64,000 nucleotides of DNA from Morinoia aosen (Eukaryota; Arthropoda; Malacostraca; Amphipoda; Talitridae), in assembly GCA_030386875.1 (NCBI GenBank), contig CM059562.1:70492201-70556200 (forward strand), given 5' to 3'. The notes under the pieces are model-generated. The model saw only the letters and a list, made by a program, of their open reading frames with translations, was not told the origin of the DNA and searched no databases. Of the stretch, positions 62,254 to 64,000 are shown piece after piece (position 1 is the stretch's first letter; each line of letters starts with the position of its first letter). Both the position numbers and the translations under genes were made by a program.

Positions 62254-64000
62254 TCCTTGTCAGAAAATTTTCAACAGCCGCCAAAATCAACCTCATTTTT
62301 CAAGTAAACATTCCTTGTTTCAGTGGGGAATTGCAGTCATAACATTGTGATGTCAGGTGTGTGCTTATTGTGTCAGTAAGTCAACGTGCACAAGATAAAG
62401 GACGAGAATTTTGTATGATTATTTTATCAAAATCGTTTTAGTAGGTGATGGTGAAATTTCATCCTTCACATATATTCTATCAAAACCAACAATTTCACAA
62501 AGTTTCAACACACCGTTATCTCATTTTGTTAAACTGCGTGCAAAATTCCTTCGTTAACATTCTCGAACCAGCTACAACTGATTATATAATATTTTGGCAG
62601 GTGAAACTGAGTCGCCGACTATCGCAAAAAAAAATTTGCAGACTCTTTTAAAATTACTTGAGAGGTCCTGGGAAAAATTGTTTTTTTGCGAACTGACGAA
62701 GGTTCCACGTCATATCAAGAAAGTTACGAAAGCATATAGTAGTAAGTATTGCCTTGCATGTCTATAATCGTATATAACCCGAATTTAAAATTCTTCAGAG
62801 TTGAGCTTATATTTTCGTTGATTCAATGGCAATTACGCTGCTGACTGAAGGAAAGAAAAATTTACCCTAATGAAGCCATAGGAAATTGTCAAGTTGTTAA
62901 GCGTATTTCTTCAACAGAACAGCCCGCACATGGTCCTCAGCGAGTTCATTTCAACAGCAATGAAATCCTTTTTTTTAAGGCGAGAGATTAATTACAATTG
63001 GCGATCACTGATAACTAAGCATTAATCGCAATTGAAAATTAATGCAAATTAAAGGCCAGAAGTACAAGACGAAGGGTTAATTCGCTCAAGCAATAGAGGA
63101 GTTGATAAAGACCTGCATGAATTGCAAATCCCAACAGCTTAATTTGATAAACAGTGTTTTGAGAAATGTAAATAAAATATCAGTTCGTAAATTACGGTAC
63201 AGGAATAATTTACAGAACTAGTTGGCGCATGCTTAATATAAGTCTGCTGTTCCTAGCGCTGGCTTCCAAATAAATTTGGGATCCTAAGTCGTGTGATAAA
63301 CACATGTTATTACAACATTTTTTCCATCATCCTTAATTCGTTGCAAAGCTTGGGGAGGCGTTTTGATGCTTTAAATTTAGTTTCGCATCTAATTCGGTTC
63401 ACTAGACAACACTTCAGGCGTCACAAGAATGTGAAAACTTTCAAACGTAAATGAAATTTTCTACATCTTAACAAAACGAATTTTTGATGTGCGTATCCGT
63501 TTAGTTACGTACTGAAAAACACATGTAGACAATGCAAGCATAAACATGATACTTTCAACACTTAATGATTCTAGATCATTGTTATTTTTACGCCTTGTTA
63601 CAGTGAATATAACTGATAACAGTGCTTCAAACTATACAGGGCTTACTCCGAGAATTGCACTCAGGAAAGGTATACATCTATCATCACCACGGAGTACTTT
63701 TATCTATCATATAATACTAAAAAACATCACATGCATTATTCTCCTACATCAAAAGAAATCAACGCAAAAGAAAAATTATTCAATGAAACGTTACGGGTGC
63801 TTGAAAAACGCATGAAAACATGCAACTATCTGTAAATACACACGCTATCGTTACCCTCGTTTGTTTATAGGAGCGCTTTATTGCTGCCCTCAGGCGATGC
63901 AGAGAGCCTTGAGTTCCCTCTCGCTTACCCTCGCGCGAATCATATCCCTTTTGGCGCAGCGGCGCAGCATTGTGCTCGTGTGCAGGCACCCAGGCACGCC
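62254..64000. other. Noncoding stretch to the window end
   Basis: AT-rich with short open frames only. The last ~120 bp are GC-richer. Confidence 0.5.

Overview
This is a eukaryotic, AT-rich, gene-poor window, most likely from an arthropod (insect or crustacean). One gene can be supported. It is the 3' end of a homeobox gene on the + strand. Its exon at 11154-11479 starts exactly at homeodomain residue 47 and carries the recognition helix VWFQNARAKWRR. After a 272-nt intron, a second exon at 11752 holds a 213-residue acidic then Ser/Pro-rich reading frame ending at 12394. Poly(A) signals lie near 13100 and 13227. The A52 residue with RAKWRR fits the LIM-homeobox apterous/Lhx2/9 group best, but the sequence beyond the helix does not settle the family. 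The LIM domains and homeodomain residues 1-46 are not visible, so bases 1-11153 read as the 3' part of a long intron.

The most interesting point in the gene is an in-frame TGA (11439-11441, followed by C) in the recognition-helix exon. The frame stays open from that TGA to a strong donor, and the splice phase matches the long reading frame of the next exon exactly. This suggests stop-codon readthrough giving a C-terminal extension of about 226 residues. The main alternative is a one-base insertion in the assembly or allele, because removing one T also gives a very protein-like continuation.

The rest of the window is repeat-rich noncoding DNA. Tandem arrays have unit lengths of about 18 bp (2.1 kb, ~119 copies), 21, 31, 36, 51, 53, 66, 72 (exactly ten copies), 157 and ~224 bp. 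Mobile-element traces include a ~490-bp foldback element inserted inside the 36-bp array, a second foldback interrupted by a 108-bp TA-flanked MITE, a degraded relative of that MITE, a 221-bp piggyBac-type MITE with TTAA duplication, a 185-bp TA-flanked MITE, a possible hAT-type MITE, and a dead Tc1/mariner-superfamily transposase on the minus strand near 59.2-59.9 kb. Several GC-richer islands hold clusters of transcription-factor-like motifs (forkhead TGTTTAC at 20.2 kb, TAATCC at 33.5 kb), a TATA/initiator-like promoter at 39.08 kb and a possible exon at 58.4-58.7 kb; all of these are low confidence.

No tRNA, rRNA, CRISPR array or prokaryote-like operon was seen. Most long reading frames are translations of tandem repeats whose unit length is a multiple of three.
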